Assembly: GCF_029024925.1 (NCBI RefSeq)
Contig: NZ_CP118962.1
Coordinates: forward strand, 62,001 to 126,000
DNA length: 64,000 nucleotides
Source: Enterococcus faecalis
GTDB taxonomy: Bacteria > Bacillota > Bacilli > Lactobacillales > Enterococcaceae
Direction of reading: 5' to 3'
The translations under genes were made by a program, and so were the position numbers. The notes under the pieces are model-generated. The model saw nothing but the letters and a program-made list of their open reading frames with translations, was not told the origin of the DNA and made no database searches. Numbering within the stretch: the stretch's first letter is position 1; every line of letters starts with the position of its first letter. Positions 36,203 through 45,115 of the stretch are shown piece after piece.

Positions 36203-37117
36203 ATGATGAAAAAGATGATGGTTTTATACAACGAAACTTCAGGAAGTAGTGAAAGTAAAGAGATTGCAGAACGCTTTAAAAAAGCTGCAGAAGCGAGAGG
36301 GGAAGCGGTTATTTTGCAACCTTCCAATCCAGACATCGATCCTGAAGAAATGCGGAAAAATGCCAAAGAAAATCAAGTGGGTGTCTTGGTCGTCATTGGT
36401 GGTGACGGGACCATTCATCATGCCGTTCAAAATTTTAAAGACACCATTCGTGACTATCAAATAGGGATTATTCCAGGTGGAACAGTCAATAATTTTGCAC
36501 GTGTGTTAAGTATTCCTTTGAAAGAAGAAGACGCCTTTGAGACCAATTTGGCAGGACAGACCACACCAGTTGACTTTGGAATGGTAAATCAAGATGTGAT
36601 GATTTCGACCTTAACGATTGGACTATTAGCAGATACAGCAGCAAATGTGACCCAACAGGAGAAACAAAAATATGGTCCTTTAGCCTTTACAAAGCAATTT
36701 TTCCGCTTATTAATGAAAAAGAAAAAATACAAACTAAAAATTGATGGCGATGAAAGACGTTGGCATGGCAAAGCCCAATTATTAACGATGACCATGACGA
36801 ATTCTGCTGGCGGCTTTACCAATTTCGATGCCAATGCTACGCCAGATGACGGCGAAGTCCACATTATCATTTTGCCTAAGTTAGTTTTTTACAAGTTTGT
36901 CTATTATTTACCTAAAATTATCAGAGGACAATTAAATGAAATTCCTGGTGTCGTGTATTTCTCTGGGAGTCAATTTAAAATTAGTGGCGAAAAAGACAAG
37001 AAAGTCCAAACACGAACAGATGGCGACCCTACCGATGATTTACCGATTAAAGTAACGGTGGAAGCTGGGGGACTCAACGTGTTTGTTCCTGAAACGTCCA
37101 CATCTAAGAAAGAATAA
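36203..37117 (+). CDS. Diacylglycerol/lipid kinase family protein (YegS/DgkB type)
   Basis: A 304-residue soluble lipid kinase. The DAGK catalytic domain shows the nucleotide-binding VIGGDGTIHHAVQ near residue 72 and GIIPGGTVNNFARVL, with the later LTMTMTNSAGGF and the PDDGEVHII segment typical of YegS/BmrU/DgkB proteins. These phosphorylate diacylglycerol or related lipids with ATP at the membrane surface. The precise substrate cannot be read from the sequence. ATG 36203 follows GAGGAT. It is a single gene; the regulator at 37199 follows after 80 bases without a clear terminator. Confidence 0.9.
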   Translation: MMKKMMVLYNETSGSSESKEIAERFKKAAEARGEAVILQPSNPDIDPEEMRKNAKENQVGVLVVIGGDGTIHHAVQNFKDTIRDYQIGIIPGGTVNNFARVLSIPLKEEDAFETNLAGQTTPVDFGMVNQDVMISTLTIGLLADTAANVTQQEKQKYGPLAFTKQFFRLLMKKKKYKLKIDGDERRWHGKAQLLTMTMTNSAGGFTNFDANATPDDGEVHIIILPKLVFYKFVYYLPKIIRGQLNEIPGVVYFSGSQFKISGEKDKKVQTRTDGDPTDDLPIKVTVEAGGLNVFVPETSTSKKE

Positions 37118-37198
37118 AAGAAACAACTGTTATTTTTTCGTGGAATAGATTTCTCATTTTGTGTACAATAGAACAGAAGAGAGGCAGTTGAGTGAACA

Positions 37199-38704
37199 GT
37201 GAAATGGGATGAATATGTTGATATATTCGATACAGATGTCGTTTCTAAAATTATTATTTTAAGAAACTTGCCAATTAATGAAGGCTGGATTGACATCAAT
37301 GAGTTAGCAGAAGAATTACAATTAAACAAAAAATCAGTCAAAAAATACGTAGAGCTTCTAAAAGATGACATTACGTATTATGCTGTGGATAATGATGCTT
37401 CTTTGGCTTTTGAAAAGGGGCATGGCTATCGCTTGAACTTGGCGTCTAGCCAAGCGTTCCAGAAACTTTATACAGCAATTTTTCGGGATAGTTTAACTTA
37501 TCAAGTAATGGAAGATTTATTCTGGGGTCGATTTAATGGGATTGTGCCAGCGACAACAAAATATCATACCAGTGATGCCACGATTCGGCGCTTGCTTAAA
37601 GGGTTTACAGAAATTTTAGCGCCATTGGGGTTAGTGATTAATAAAAGCACCTGGAAAATTGAAGGCAATGAAGCGTATTTGCGCCATTTTGCTTACACTA
37701 TTTTTATGGACTTAATCCGTGATACTTGGCCTTTTGACTATATACAAGAAACGGAAGTCGCACAAACTGTCCAAAAAATGATGGCTTTTTTCAACGTAGA
37801 AGTTGCGGAAACGGTGATACGCCGAGTTAAATATATGGTCGCTATCTCAAAAGTCCGTAGTGCGCAAGGCGCCGAATATCGACCTTCAGCCGAGCAAGAA
37901 ACTTATTTAGAAGGTAATAAACATTACCAAGCCTTTATAGAAGAAATGACAGCTACAACCCTTTTCCTTAACAAAAACGATTTAACTTTTGTGTACTTTT
38001 TCTTGTTAGCCAATGACCAATTTTATCAAGACGAAGCCACTGCACAAGCAATTTTAGCGCATTTTGATGAGTCTGAAGCGCCTGTTTATATGTTGACTCA
38101 TTTAGTCCAACATTTCTTATTAGAAGAAATACACATGACGCCGCAATTAGAGAAAATTCGTCCGCAAATTTTTTATTATTTGTTTGCTACACATTTATTT
38201 GCCGAACTTTACTATGTCCAAAATGTGAAAATGTACAATGTCTTTTGGAATAAAGTTAAAGAAAAATATCCAGTTCTTTTAGAAGAATTAAGCCAAGGCT
38301 TAAATCAACTTTACGAACAAACAGGCAATGAATTATTTACAAATAAAGAATTTTTGGCTTTGCGTTATTCTAGTGTTTTGGCGCTTTCTAATGATTTAAT
38401 TCATCGTGAACAAAAAATTGTTTTAGGGTTAAAATCAGGCTTGCCAGTACTGGAAGAAGAACGGGTGAAACTTTCGATTGAAAATAATTTTCGTCGGTTT
38501 TATGCATTGGAAGTCTTACGATACAGTGAAGCAAGCAAAGAAGAATGGCAAAATATTGATTTACTATTAGTGACTTCTTTGGCAGATGTAGAAACGGGCC
38601 ATCCAGAGATCTTTTTACTTTCAAGTGAGTTAACGTTTGAGCAATATAATCGTTTGAACCAAAAAATAGTAAAAATTAACGAGAAAAGAACCACGTCACT
38701 TTAA
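37199..38704 (+). CDS. Mga-type transcriptional regulator
   Basis: A 501-residue protein with the Mga domain order: an HTH near the start (NEGWIDINELAEELQLNKKSVKKYVELLKDDI), a second HTH (TTKYHTSDATIRRLLKGFTEILAPLGLVI followed by KIEGNEAYLRHFAY), PRD-like helices and a C-terminal EIIB-like region (IDLLLVTSLADVETGHPEIFLLSS). It lies upstream of the 79-residue protein gene and the beta-helix LPXTG protein, its likely targets, paralleling the Mga pair next to the Cna-B adhesin. GTG 37199 follows GAGGCAG at about 11 bases. ATG 37212 is out of frame. Confidence 0.82.
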   Translation: MKWDEYVDIFDTDVVSKIIILRNLPINEGWIDINELAEELQLNKKSVKKYVELLKDDITYYAVDNDASLAFEKGHGYRLNLASSQAFQKLYTAIFRDSLTYQVMEDLFWGRFNGIVPATTKYHTSDATIRRLLKGFTEILAPLGLVINKSTWKIEGNEAYLRHFAYTIFMDLIRDTWPFDYIQETEVAQTVQKMMAFFNVEVAETVIRRVKYMVAISKVRSAQGAEYRPSAEQETYLEGNKHYQAFIEEMTATTLFLNKNDLTFVYFFLLANDQFYQDEATAQAILAHFDESEAPVYMLTHLVQHFLLEEIHMTPQLEKIRPQIFYYLFATHLFAELYYVQNVKMYNVFWNKVKEKYPVLLEELSQGLNQLYEQTGNELFTNKEFLALRYSSVLALSNDLIHREQKIVLGLKSGLPVLEEERVKLSIENNFRRFYALEVLRYSEASKEEWQNIDLLLVTSLADVETGHPEIFLLSSELTFEQYNRLNQKIVKINEKRTTSL

Positions 38705-39048
38705 TAAAAAATCAAAAAAATGGGCTTTTTTGAGGTATATGTCCGATAAATTGTAAAAAAATTTTTCTAAAAAGTAAAAAAAGACAAGAAGAAAACGTCA
38801 ATAAGTAGGTAATCAACACCTACTTATTGACGTTTTCTCGTTGTTTTTTAATAAATACTGCGTCAATTCTTCTGAAAATTATGTCAAAAAGGTACTTTTT
38901 TTGCTTTTTTTATCGTAAATAATAGATGATTAGCTATTGATAGTAAAGGAACTACTACTTTTTTTAACAGTCAGTTAAAAAATATTGAGGGTTCTCACAA
39001 GAATTTTTCTATATAATAGAAAGAGCAAGGGAAGGAAGGCGGGATAGA
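38705..39048. other. Intergenic region with terminator, upstream of the small gene and beta-helix protein
   Basis: Besides the terminator at 38789-38850 it is AT-rich. TATAAT near 39012 may be the -10 box for the gene at 39049. Its -35 box is unclear, which would suit activation by an Mga-type protein. Confidence 0.45.
38789..38850 (+). terminator. Terminator after the Mga-type gene
   Basis: GAAAACGTCAATAAGTAGGT and its exact complement (38791-38810 and 38818-38837) enclose seven bases. TCGTTGTTTTTTA follows. Confidence 0.9.
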
Positions 39049-39288
39049 ATGAAAAAACGGATGGAACAAATTGAAGAAATCTTAAGTTGTGAAGAAAATA
39101 GTGCCGGTGTTCGATTAAAGGAATTGGTTGAGGCCTTAGAATTAGAAGTCACAAATCAAAACTTGTTAAAGGTAACAAGTATCTTACATATGAATCCAAA
39201 ATTTAAAAAAATTTATGCATACGAAGACAGTCGTGTTATTACGCTGTATCAACTTTTACAAAATAAGCCGTTGGAAGTAACGGAATGA
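39049..39288 (+). CDS. Hypothetical 79-residue protein upstream of the beta-helix adhesin
   Basis: I do not recognise this small cytoplasmic protein. It is helical (MEQIEEILSCEENSAGVRLKELVEALELEV, then LLKVTSILHMNPKFKKIYAYEDSRVITLYQLLQ) and has the length and rhythm of a small winged helix, so a regulatory role is possible. It has a good ribosome binding site (GGAAGGCGGG). Its stop lies 15 bases before the start of the LPXTG protein, so the two are probably one operon. Confidence 0.68.
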   Translation: MKKRMEQIEEILSCEENSAGVRLKELVEALELEVTNQNLLKVTSILHMNPKFKKIYAYEDSRVITLYQLLQNKPLEVTE

Positions 39289-39302
39289 AAAGAGGAAAAC
39301 AC

Positions 39303-42300
39303 ATGAAGAAAACAATACTTATTCTTCTATTTGGTTTATTGACGGTGGTTGGTCTACCAATGGTGACTGAAGCGGCTGAACCAGTTGATGCAACAGATGC
39401 AACAATTTTTGGTGCGCAAGCGATGGTACCTAATAGCACAGAGGATCAAACAGAGAAGTTACAGACATTACTGAGTCAGACAGCAAAGGAAGGACGGGCA
39501 TTATTTTTACCACAGGGAAGTTATGCTTTGTCAAAAGATATTACGATTTCTTCAAATTATCAATTAATTGGCGATACAACAGGAGCCACTATTTTACATA
39601 ATGCTACAGGTACACCGATTCAACTGAAAGACACTACGTACGGAACGAAAACCAATGTACGACTTCAAAATATTGCTTTTGATGGCATCAATGTGACCTT
39701 GAAATTGACGAATCAATTAACGCTAGCAAACAATATCTTCTATAATCCATTAAAAGGATTTGTGGTCAATTTAAATGCAGACATTGGCGTTAAGATTTCA
39801 GGCAATATTTTCATGCGAGACACAGCACACATGCAACCCAAGATTGATTTTAACCGAGCGATTTACATTGGTGGTTATTCAACACCAAGTCGCTTCCAGT
39901 ATATGTCAGATGTAGACATCGTGGACAATCTATTTGGGTTAAAAGTGACAGAATTAGATGCAATTAAAAGTACCAGTCGTTCAGATTTAGCAGCGACTAT
40001 TACACGTTTGCAAACAGCCATTGAAGCTGGTGCTATTTCAGTACCTAATGAACAAAATTATCTATCCACCGGGGTTAATTCTTTTAATATGCTGAAGGAT
40101 GTAACTGTTCAACATAATTTTTTCTATTCACCTTATGATAATGAAGACTTGAATGGTCTGGTGGGAGATCATGCAATTTATTTCCGTGGTGCTCAAAACA
40201 TCACGGTGGTGGGGAATCATTTACGTGGACTACAAAATGGTCCAGCTGGCGGATTTAAATTTAAATCAGGCCGTAATATTACGATTATGAATAATTATTT
40301 GCGAAATACAGGTCTCATTATGTATGGAACACCAGAGATTGGTTTGGCAGAAACACAAGCAGAGGGAGCTATTTCAGAATTATCCAACTGGCTAGTGGCT
40401 AATAACATTTTTGATTGGAAGTATTGGGACAATCAATATGCAATTGGAATGGAATACAATCGACATACAGGAAATAACAATGTGTTCAATGGCGTATTTA
40501 TCAACAATCAGTTTGTTAACTACCACAATATTCCGCAAAACCGACGTCGGGAATTGTTAATCGCTAGTGGCGGTGGTTTCCGACCAGAAACGAGTTTTGT
40601 GAAAGACAATACTCGAGATGATGGCCTTAAAAACGGCCAATTATTGGTAGAAAATTGGACAGAGGCCGACTATCGCTTAATGCCAGCAACATGGGAATCA
40701 TTAATTTCACCAACGCTTTATGAGCAATATAAAAATACGCCAATTCCGGTTAGAAATACTTTAGCAACCCCTGTGGCTACAACGATTGTGCAAGGACAAT
40801 CAATCGATCCGCAGCAACTGGTTGCAAATACAAATGACGCGGATGAAGCAGTCCCAGCCGCTAAAATCGTCAATCCAGAGGTCTTAAATGAAATCGGCCA
40901 ACAAAAAGTGACTGTTCAATTAACTTATGAAACAGGGTCATTGGTAACAGTGAACGTACCGGTGACGGTAGAGGCCCCTGCAAAAAAGCTTGATTTGTCC
41001 CAGCTACAAACCGTTTATGCTTCGATTGGTGAAGCAAACCAATATACAGTTTACTCTTGGCAGCTATTCACTGCCATTGGGCCTAAAACGATTGTTCCTT
41101 CCTATTATCAGCAGGCGACACAATTGTTAGCAGAAGGTCAGGTGAGTGGGGACAAAACTCAAGAACAAGTGGATCAGTTAACAAGTAATTTGCAATCTGC
41201 AATGAAAGTATTAGTCAAAAAAGCCGATATCACGCTAGAGCGTGCAGAAGCAGAAAATGAACTGGCAAGCGTCCATAAATTAGACGAATCTGTATATACC
41301 ACAGACTCTTGGCAAGCCATGCAAGAAGCCTTAATAGATACAACAACTGGCGAAGGAAGCTCTAAGCAGTTACAACAACTGCTTGCTTGGTCAGATGAAG
41401 AATTATTAGAGCCAATACTTGGTGGCTTTAAAACGCCTGCAGATGCACAAAAGCGTATTAACCAATTAACACAAACCATAAAAACGGCGTTACTTCTGTT
41501 AGTTGAAAAATCAACAGAGACAACTAGTAACACAAGCGAAAGCAGCACCTCAAGCACGACAAGTGAAAGCAGTAGTACCAGCGAAAGCAGCACCTCAAGC
41601 ACGACAAATGAAAGCAGTAGTACCAGCGAAAGCAGCACCTCAAGCACGACAAATGAAAGCAGTAGTACCAGCGAAAGCAGCACGCCAAGCACAACAAGTG
41701 AAAGCAGTAGTACCAGCGAAAGCAGCACGCCAAGCACAACAAGTGAAAGCAGTAGTACCAGCGAAAGCAGCACCTCAAGCACGACAAATGAAAGCAGTAG
41801 TACCAGCGAAAGCAGCACGCCAAGCACAACAAGTGAAAGCAGTAGTACCAGCGAAAGCAGCACGCCAAGCACGACAAGTGAGAGCAGTAGTACCAGCGAA
41901 AGTAGTACCTCAAGTACGACAAGTGAAACAAGCAATACAAATGAAAGCAACACACCAAGTACAACCAGTAAAACCAGTAGTACCAGCGAAAGTAGTGCTT
42001 CAAGTACGACCAGCGCAACCAACAGTACAAGTGAGAGTAGCACCCCAAGCACTTTAAACGAAAACAGTCAAAGCAAAGGCCAGAATTCTGTCATTTACGC
42101 GGTAGAGTCTAATCAAGATCCTAATGACGCTCAAAGTAATTCAAAGCCCTCTGCCAAGGCTAGTCAAACAAAGGAATCAGTAGCAGAAAACCAAGCAACT
42201 AAACAGATACAGACAAATAAAGAATCGTCAGGAACAGTCAAAAAAGCGGATAATACGACTAAAATTGCCAAGAAAAAATTCCCCAAAACAGGGGAACAAT

Positions 42301-42380
42301 CTTCAGCAGTTGGGAGCTTCCTAGGCCTGAGCTTTTTATCGTTAGCCATAGCAACCTATTGTTTTAAAGTGAAAAGATAA
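39303..42380 (+). CDS. LPXTG surface protein with right-handed beta-helix, Ig-like and FIVAR-type domains
   Basis: A 1025-residue wall protein. A signal peptide (cleavage near TEA-AEP) is followed by a pectate-lyase-like parallel beta-helix to about residue 470, visible as repeated N-I-F/N-N-x-F turns (NNIFYNPLKGFVV, SGNIFMRD, VDNLFGLK, NHLRGL, NNYLRNTG). Next come an Ig-like segment (VPVTVEAP) and two helical FIVAR-like modules near residues 560-740. About 180 residues are Ser/Thr/Glu repeats encoded by 45-bp units, and the protein ends with FPKTG, a hydrophobic span and KVKR. Sortase should anchor it, with the repeat acting as a stalk. The beta-helix may bind or cleave a polysaccharide, but no catalytic residues can be assigned. 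ATG 39303 follows AGAGGAAAAC. Confidence 0.85.
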   Translation: MKKTILILLFGLLTVVGLPMVTEAAEPVDATDATIFGAQAMVPNSTEDQTEKLQTLLSQTAKEGRALFLPQGSYALSKDITISSNYQLIGDTTGATILHNATGTPIQLKDTTYGTKTNVRLQNIAFDGINVTLKLTNQLTLANNIFYNPLKGFVVNLNADIGVKISGNIFMRDTAHMQPKIDFNRAIYIGGYSTPSRFQYMSDVDIVDNLFGLKVTELDAIKSTSRSDLAATITRLQTAIEAGAISVPNEQNYLSTGVNSFNMLKDVTVQHNFFYSPYDNEDLNGLVGDHAIYFRGAQNITVVGNHLRGLQNGPAGGFKFKSGRNITIMNNYLRNTGLIMYGTPEIGLAETQAEGAISELSNWLVANNIFDWKYWDNQYAIGMEYNRHTGNNNVFNGVFINNQFVNYHNIPQNRRRELLIASGGGFRPETSFVKDNTRDDGLKNGQLLVENWTEADYRLMPATWESLISPTLYEQYKNTPIPVRNTLATPVATTIVQGQSIDPQQLVANTNDADEAVPAAKIVNPEVLNEIGQQKVTVQLTYETGSLVTVNVPVTVEAPAKKLDLSQLQTVYASIGEANQYTVYSWQLFTAIGPKTIVPSYYQQATQLLAEGQVSGDKTQEQVDQLTSNLQSAMKVLVKKADITLERAEAENELASVHKLDESVYTTDSWQAMQEALIDTTTGEGSSKQLQQLLAWSDEELLEPILGGFKTPADAQKRINQLTQTIKTALLLLVEKSTETTSNTSESSTSSTTSESSSTSESSTSSTTNESSSTSESSTSSTTNESSSTSESSTPSTTSESSSTSESSTPSTTSESSSTSESSTSSTTNESSSTSESSTPSTTSESSSTSESSTPSTTSESSSTSESSTSSTTSETSNTNESNTPSTTSKTSSTSESSASSTTSATNSTSESSTPSTLNENSQSKGQNSVIYAVESNQDPNDAQSNSKPSAKASQTKESVAENQATKQIQTNKESSGTVKKADNTTKIAKKKFPKTGEQSSAVGSFLGLSFLSLAIATYCFKVKR
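41538..42077 (+). repeat. About twelve tandem 45-bp repeats coding for Ser/Thr/Glu stalk
   Basis: Each unit encodes 15 residues of the form ESST-S/P-STT-S/N-ESSSTS. The first eight are near identical and the last four are diverged. Two unit types alternate (TSSTTN and TPSTTS). Such tracts change copy number by recombination, so the length may differ between strains. Confidence 0.92.
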
Positions 42381-42400
42381 CTCTTTAAAAACGGATAAGT

Positions 42401-42445
42401 AAACATCCTGAAACAAGAAATAGGACTTGTTTCAGGATGTTTTCA
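42401..42445 (+). terminator. Terminator after the beta-helix LPXTG gene
   Basis: AACATCCTGAAACAAG and CTTGTTTCAGGATGTT arms with an eight-base loop, then TTC. Confidence 0.85.
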
Positions 42446-42547
42446 TATAAAATTAAAAGAACTACAGTTTTTAGTGAAAAAATACACAAAAGTACTTGAA
42501 ATTCTGTGATATAAGGGTAAAGTAAAGGAGGACAAAAAACAAAGGAA

Positions 42548-43318
42548 GTGAAATGTTTGTATACACCAGATGAAATTTTAAGTATTAGTATTGAAAATGG
42601 TCAGAAAAAAATTCAAAAGCCTTTGGTAGCAAAACTCATTTTAGGATTTATCGGCGGTGCCATGATTTCCCTCGGCTATTTGGCTTATGTGCGTGTTTCC
42701 GCCTCTATTCCAGCAGATTTAGCCAGTGTTCAAGCTTTAGTGGGAGCTGCGGTTTTCCCAATTGGTCTAATTGTTATTTTAATGGCTGGTGGTGAGTTAA
42801 TCACAGGAAATATGATGGCAGTGAGTACGGCTTGGTTTGCTAAAAAGGTCTCTTTCAGAGAATTACTCGTGAACTGGGTCACAATTACATTGGCAAATAT
42901 GGTTGGCGCCTTATTTGTTGCCTATTTTTTTGGTCATTATTTAGGTTTAACCAGTAGCGGCGCCTATTTAAATCAGGTTCTTTCTCTTGCAGAACATAAA
43001 GTTGCAGCAACTTGGCTTCAAGCAATTATTTCAGGTATTGGCTGTAACTGGTTCGTAGGTCTGGCCTTATGGCTTTGTTATGGTGCGAAAGATGCGGCGG
43101 GGAAACTATTAGGCATCTGGTTTCCAGTAATGATTTTTGTTGCAATTGGCTTTCAGCATAGTGTGGCGAATGCATTCATCATTCCAGCCGCAATTTTTGA
43201 AGGCGGCGTTCAGTGGGGAGACTTTTTCCGTAATTTTATTTTTGTTTATTTAGGTAATATCATTGGTGGCGCCATTTTTGTTTCTGGCTTTTACTATTTA
43301 AGCTATCGCAAACATTAA
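42548..43318 (+). CDS. Formate/nitrite transporter (FNT) family channel
   Basis: A 256-residue membrane protein with six spans and the FNT family sequence: KPLVAKLILGFIGGAMISLGYL, GGELITGNMMAVS (the selectivity loop region), ISGIGCNWFVGLALWL and GFQHSVANAFIIPAAIF with the central histidine. FNT pentamers move formate, nitrite or related small anions. In a fermenting enterococcus export of formate from pyruvate formate-lyase is the likely role. The start is uncertain: GTG 42548 is close to AAAGGA (42542-42546), and TTG 42557 is an alternative. The gene is flanked by terminators. Confidence 0.9.
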   Translation: MKCLYTPDEILSISIENGQKKIQKPLVAKLILGFIGGAMISLGYLAYVRVSASIPADLASVQALVGAAVFPIGLIVILMAGGELITGNMMAVSTAWFAKKVSFRELLVNWVTITLANMVGALFVAYFFGHYLGLTSSGAYLNQVLSLAEHKVAATWLQAIISGIGCNWFVGLALWLCYGAKDAAGKLLGIWFPVMIFVAIGFQHSVANAFIIPAAIFEGGVQWGDFFRNFIFVYLGNIIGGAIFVSGFYYLSYRKH

Positions 43319-43333
43319 ATCCATTTAGCAGAT

Positions 43334-43378
43334 AAAAACCTACACAAAGGCTAAATGCCTTTGTGCAGGTTTTTTCTT
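43334..43378 (+). terminator. Terminator after the FNT gene
   Basis: AAACCTACACAAAGGC and GCCTTTGTGCAGGTTT arms with one mismatch. T6 follows. Confidence 0.9.
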
Positions 43379-43473
43379 TTTAAACAAAAAGGAAAACGGT
43401 TGAAAAATTATTGCTAGATTTTTAAAACAATGTTACATTAATGTTACAAAAAGATTTCTGGAGGTAACGAAAA

Positions 43474-44259
43474 ATGAAAAAAATTGCTTTGTTCAGTATA
43501 TTAACGTTCAGTGTATTGTCTTTAAGTCTAGCAGGATGTGGAAACAAAAAAACAGCAAGCACAAATGATTCTAAGCAAAAGCAAGAAACAAAGAAAGCCA
43601 CGCAGAAATCCTCTAGCCAACAAGAAATGAAAAGTAGTCATTCGTCTGTCGCGGGTCAAAATTCTAATGTGACAGGGGAAAATCCGTCAGAAAATGCCAC
43701 GCAGACTTCTGCAGGAACTGATGAAACGAATGAAGTCCCTCAAAACCAAGCACCTGATACAAACATTACAATTACCAATGTTGTTTTCAATCCTGAAAGA
43801 AATGAAATTAATGGTACTACATTACCTAATGCAACCATTACAGCAACGGTAGTCGGTGATGCTTCTGCACAAGCAGGTGTTTTTTATGCGGATGCCAATG
43901 GCAATTTTACAGTAATTAGTCCCAGAGCGGGAGCGACTACTCAATTAATCGCAACCGTTGATCAACGGAATAGTGTACCTGTCCAAATTGATATTCCAAG
44001 TTCAGGACAAGAAGCAGCGCTTTCTTTTAGCAATATTACGATTGATCCGAAACAAGGGACAATTTCTGGTAAAACAGCACCGAATGCAACTATTTTAGTG
44101 TCACGTGCAGATGATGCGCGGGTGATTTTAGCAAGTTTTACTGCGGATGCCCAAGGGAATTTCACAGCCAGTAATTTAGTTCCCGGCACAAAAAATCGCT
44201 TAGACGTTACGTTAAATGGAGAAATAGGGACACCTTACTTGTTTGATTTACCAAATTAA
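43474..44259 (+). CDS. Lipoprotein with two bacterial Ig-like repeats
   Basis: A 261-residue lipoprotein. The signal peptide ends in LSLAGC (lipobox, Cys at residue 22). A Lys/Ser/Gln/Thr-rich linker runs to about residue 95. Two Ig-like repeats of about 80 residues follow, each with the same core (ERNEINGTTLPNATITATV...ADANGNFTV and KQGTISGKTAPNATILVSR...ADAQGNFTA), as in the Big_6-type repeats of surface proteins. It should be tethered to the membrane and reach into the wall. No enzyme motif is present. The eight residues before the Cys, VLSLSLAG, resemble the sex pheromone cAD1 (LFSLVLAG). GGAGGT precedes ATG 43474. Confidence 0.85.
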   Translation: MKKIALFSILTFSVLSLSLAGCGNKKTASTNDSKQKQETKKATQKSSSQQEMKSSHSSVAGQNSNVTGENPSENATQTSAGTDETNEVPQNQAPDTNITITNVVFNPERNEINGTTLPNATITATVVGDASAQAGVFYADANGNFTVISPRAGATTQLIATVDQRNSVPVQIDIPSSGQEAALSFSNITIDPKQGTISGKTAPNATILVSRADDARVILASFTADAQGNFTASNLVPGTKNRLDVTLNGEIGTPYLFDLPN

Positions 44260-44274
44260 AATAGAAGAGAAGTG

Positions 44275-44314
44275 ATCAAAGCCACCAACGCTAGTTAGCG
44301 TTGGTGGCTTTGAT
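44275..44314. terminator. Hairpin terminator between convergent genes
   Basis: ATCAAAGCCACCAACGCTA and its exact complement are separated by two bases (19-bp stem). The T tail on the plus strand is weak (GTTTTA), so termination strength is uncertain. Confidence 0.7.
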
Positions 44315-44317
44315 GTT

Positions 44318-44998
44318 TTAAGCTTCTTCTTTTTTATGATTGCGGATATGTAAATAGATGGTATTTTTTGAAATACCTAATCGATCGGCAATCTTTATGA
44401 CAGAATCTTTGAGATTAAAAATTCCTTGATCATATAAACGAATAACAATTTCTTTATTTTGATTCAAATGTGATACATTTGGATCGCTTTCTACTGCTTG
44501 TTTTACTTTTGTCAGTGAAGTAGTGATTAATTCGTCAATATTGTCAGAAAAATGTTCAGAATTTTTAAGCTCTTGGGACATATCATTTTGTTGTCCTGAA
44601 GGTAATAAGTCTTGCAAGTAATCAATTAATGGCATTTCTAAATGCATATTGATACAGATCAATCCAATAATACGATCATTTTCACCGATAACTGGAATGG
44701 TGGAAGATTTTAAAATAACCCCTTTTTGATTTTTATTGTAGTAGGGTTTCACAGCGTAATCATGTTCCGACTCTACTTGACTTAACATTTTTAACGCCAT
44801 ATCAGTAATGGGGGCACCTTCCTTGCGGTTACTGAAATGGCCATTGATGACTTTGATAGCTGAACTTTCCAAATTTTCTAAACTATGAAGAATGACTTCA
44901 TGGGTACTACCAAAGAAGTTCCCTAATCCATCAAGCATTAAGGCATGTGAATGTAAGATTTGTTTATCTACTTCACTTAAACGTAAATATGACTCCAA
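44318..44998 (-). CDS. YheO-like PAS and HTH transcriptional regulator of the serine operon
   Basis: A 226-residue regulator with a YheO-like PAS domain in the first 120 residues (HALMLDGLGNFFGSTHEVILHSLENL, then SSTIPVIGENDRIIGLICINMHLEMPL) and a C-terminal HTH (KDSVIKIADRLGISKNTIYLHIRNHK). Regulators of this type often control adjacent amino-acid catabolic genes, and here it is divergent from the sda operon. PAS ligands in this family are unknown; serine or a product is possible. TTG 44998 is the only well-spaced start (GGGGAGG ahead). A 24-bp near-palindrome sits just upstream at 45013-45036 and probably carries its own operator. Confidence 0.82.
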   Translation of the reverse strand: MESYLRLSEVDKQILHSHALMLDGLGNFFGSTHEVILHSLENLESSAIKVINGHFSNRKEGAPITDMALKMLSQVESEHDYAVKPYYNKNQKGVILKSSTIPVIGENDRIIGLICINMHLEMPLIDYLQDLLPSGQQNDMSQELKNSEHFSDNIDELITTSLTKVKQAVESDPNVSHLNQNKEIVIRLYDQGIFNLKDSVIKIADRLGISKNTIYLHIRNHKKEEA

Positions 44999-45012
44999 GT
45001 GATATCCTCCCC

Positions 45013-45036
45013 TACACTGAAATTAATTTTAGTGTA
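45013..45036. promoter_or_regulatory. Near-perfect 24-bp palindrome upstream of the YheO-like regulator
   Basis: TACACTGAAATT and AATTTTAGTGTA are complementary except at one position. It lies 15 bases before the TTG start of the regulator, suiting autoregulation. Confidence 0.5.
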
Positions 45037-45086
45037 ATACTTTTTTAATGGAAAAGCAATAAGATTCTTTACGTTAAAAAAATACA

Positions 45087-45115
45087 TTGACTAAACTTTT
45101 GTTTAGTCGTATACT
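45087..45115 (+). promoter_or_regulatory. Promoter of the serine operon with internal operator
   Basis: TTGACT (45087-45092), 17 bases, TATACT (45110-45115). The spacer holds GACTAAAC-TTTT-GTTTAGTC (45089-45108), a perfect inverted repeat ideally placed for a repressor. Confidence 0.72.

Noticed and set aside
41174-42057. Long open frames on both strands across the Ser/Thr repeat tract (about 290, 184 and 174 codons)
   Set aside because: They are by-products of the 45-bp repeat, show only low-complexity translation, and have no ribosome binding sites. The LPXTG frame has a signal peptide and sorting signal.
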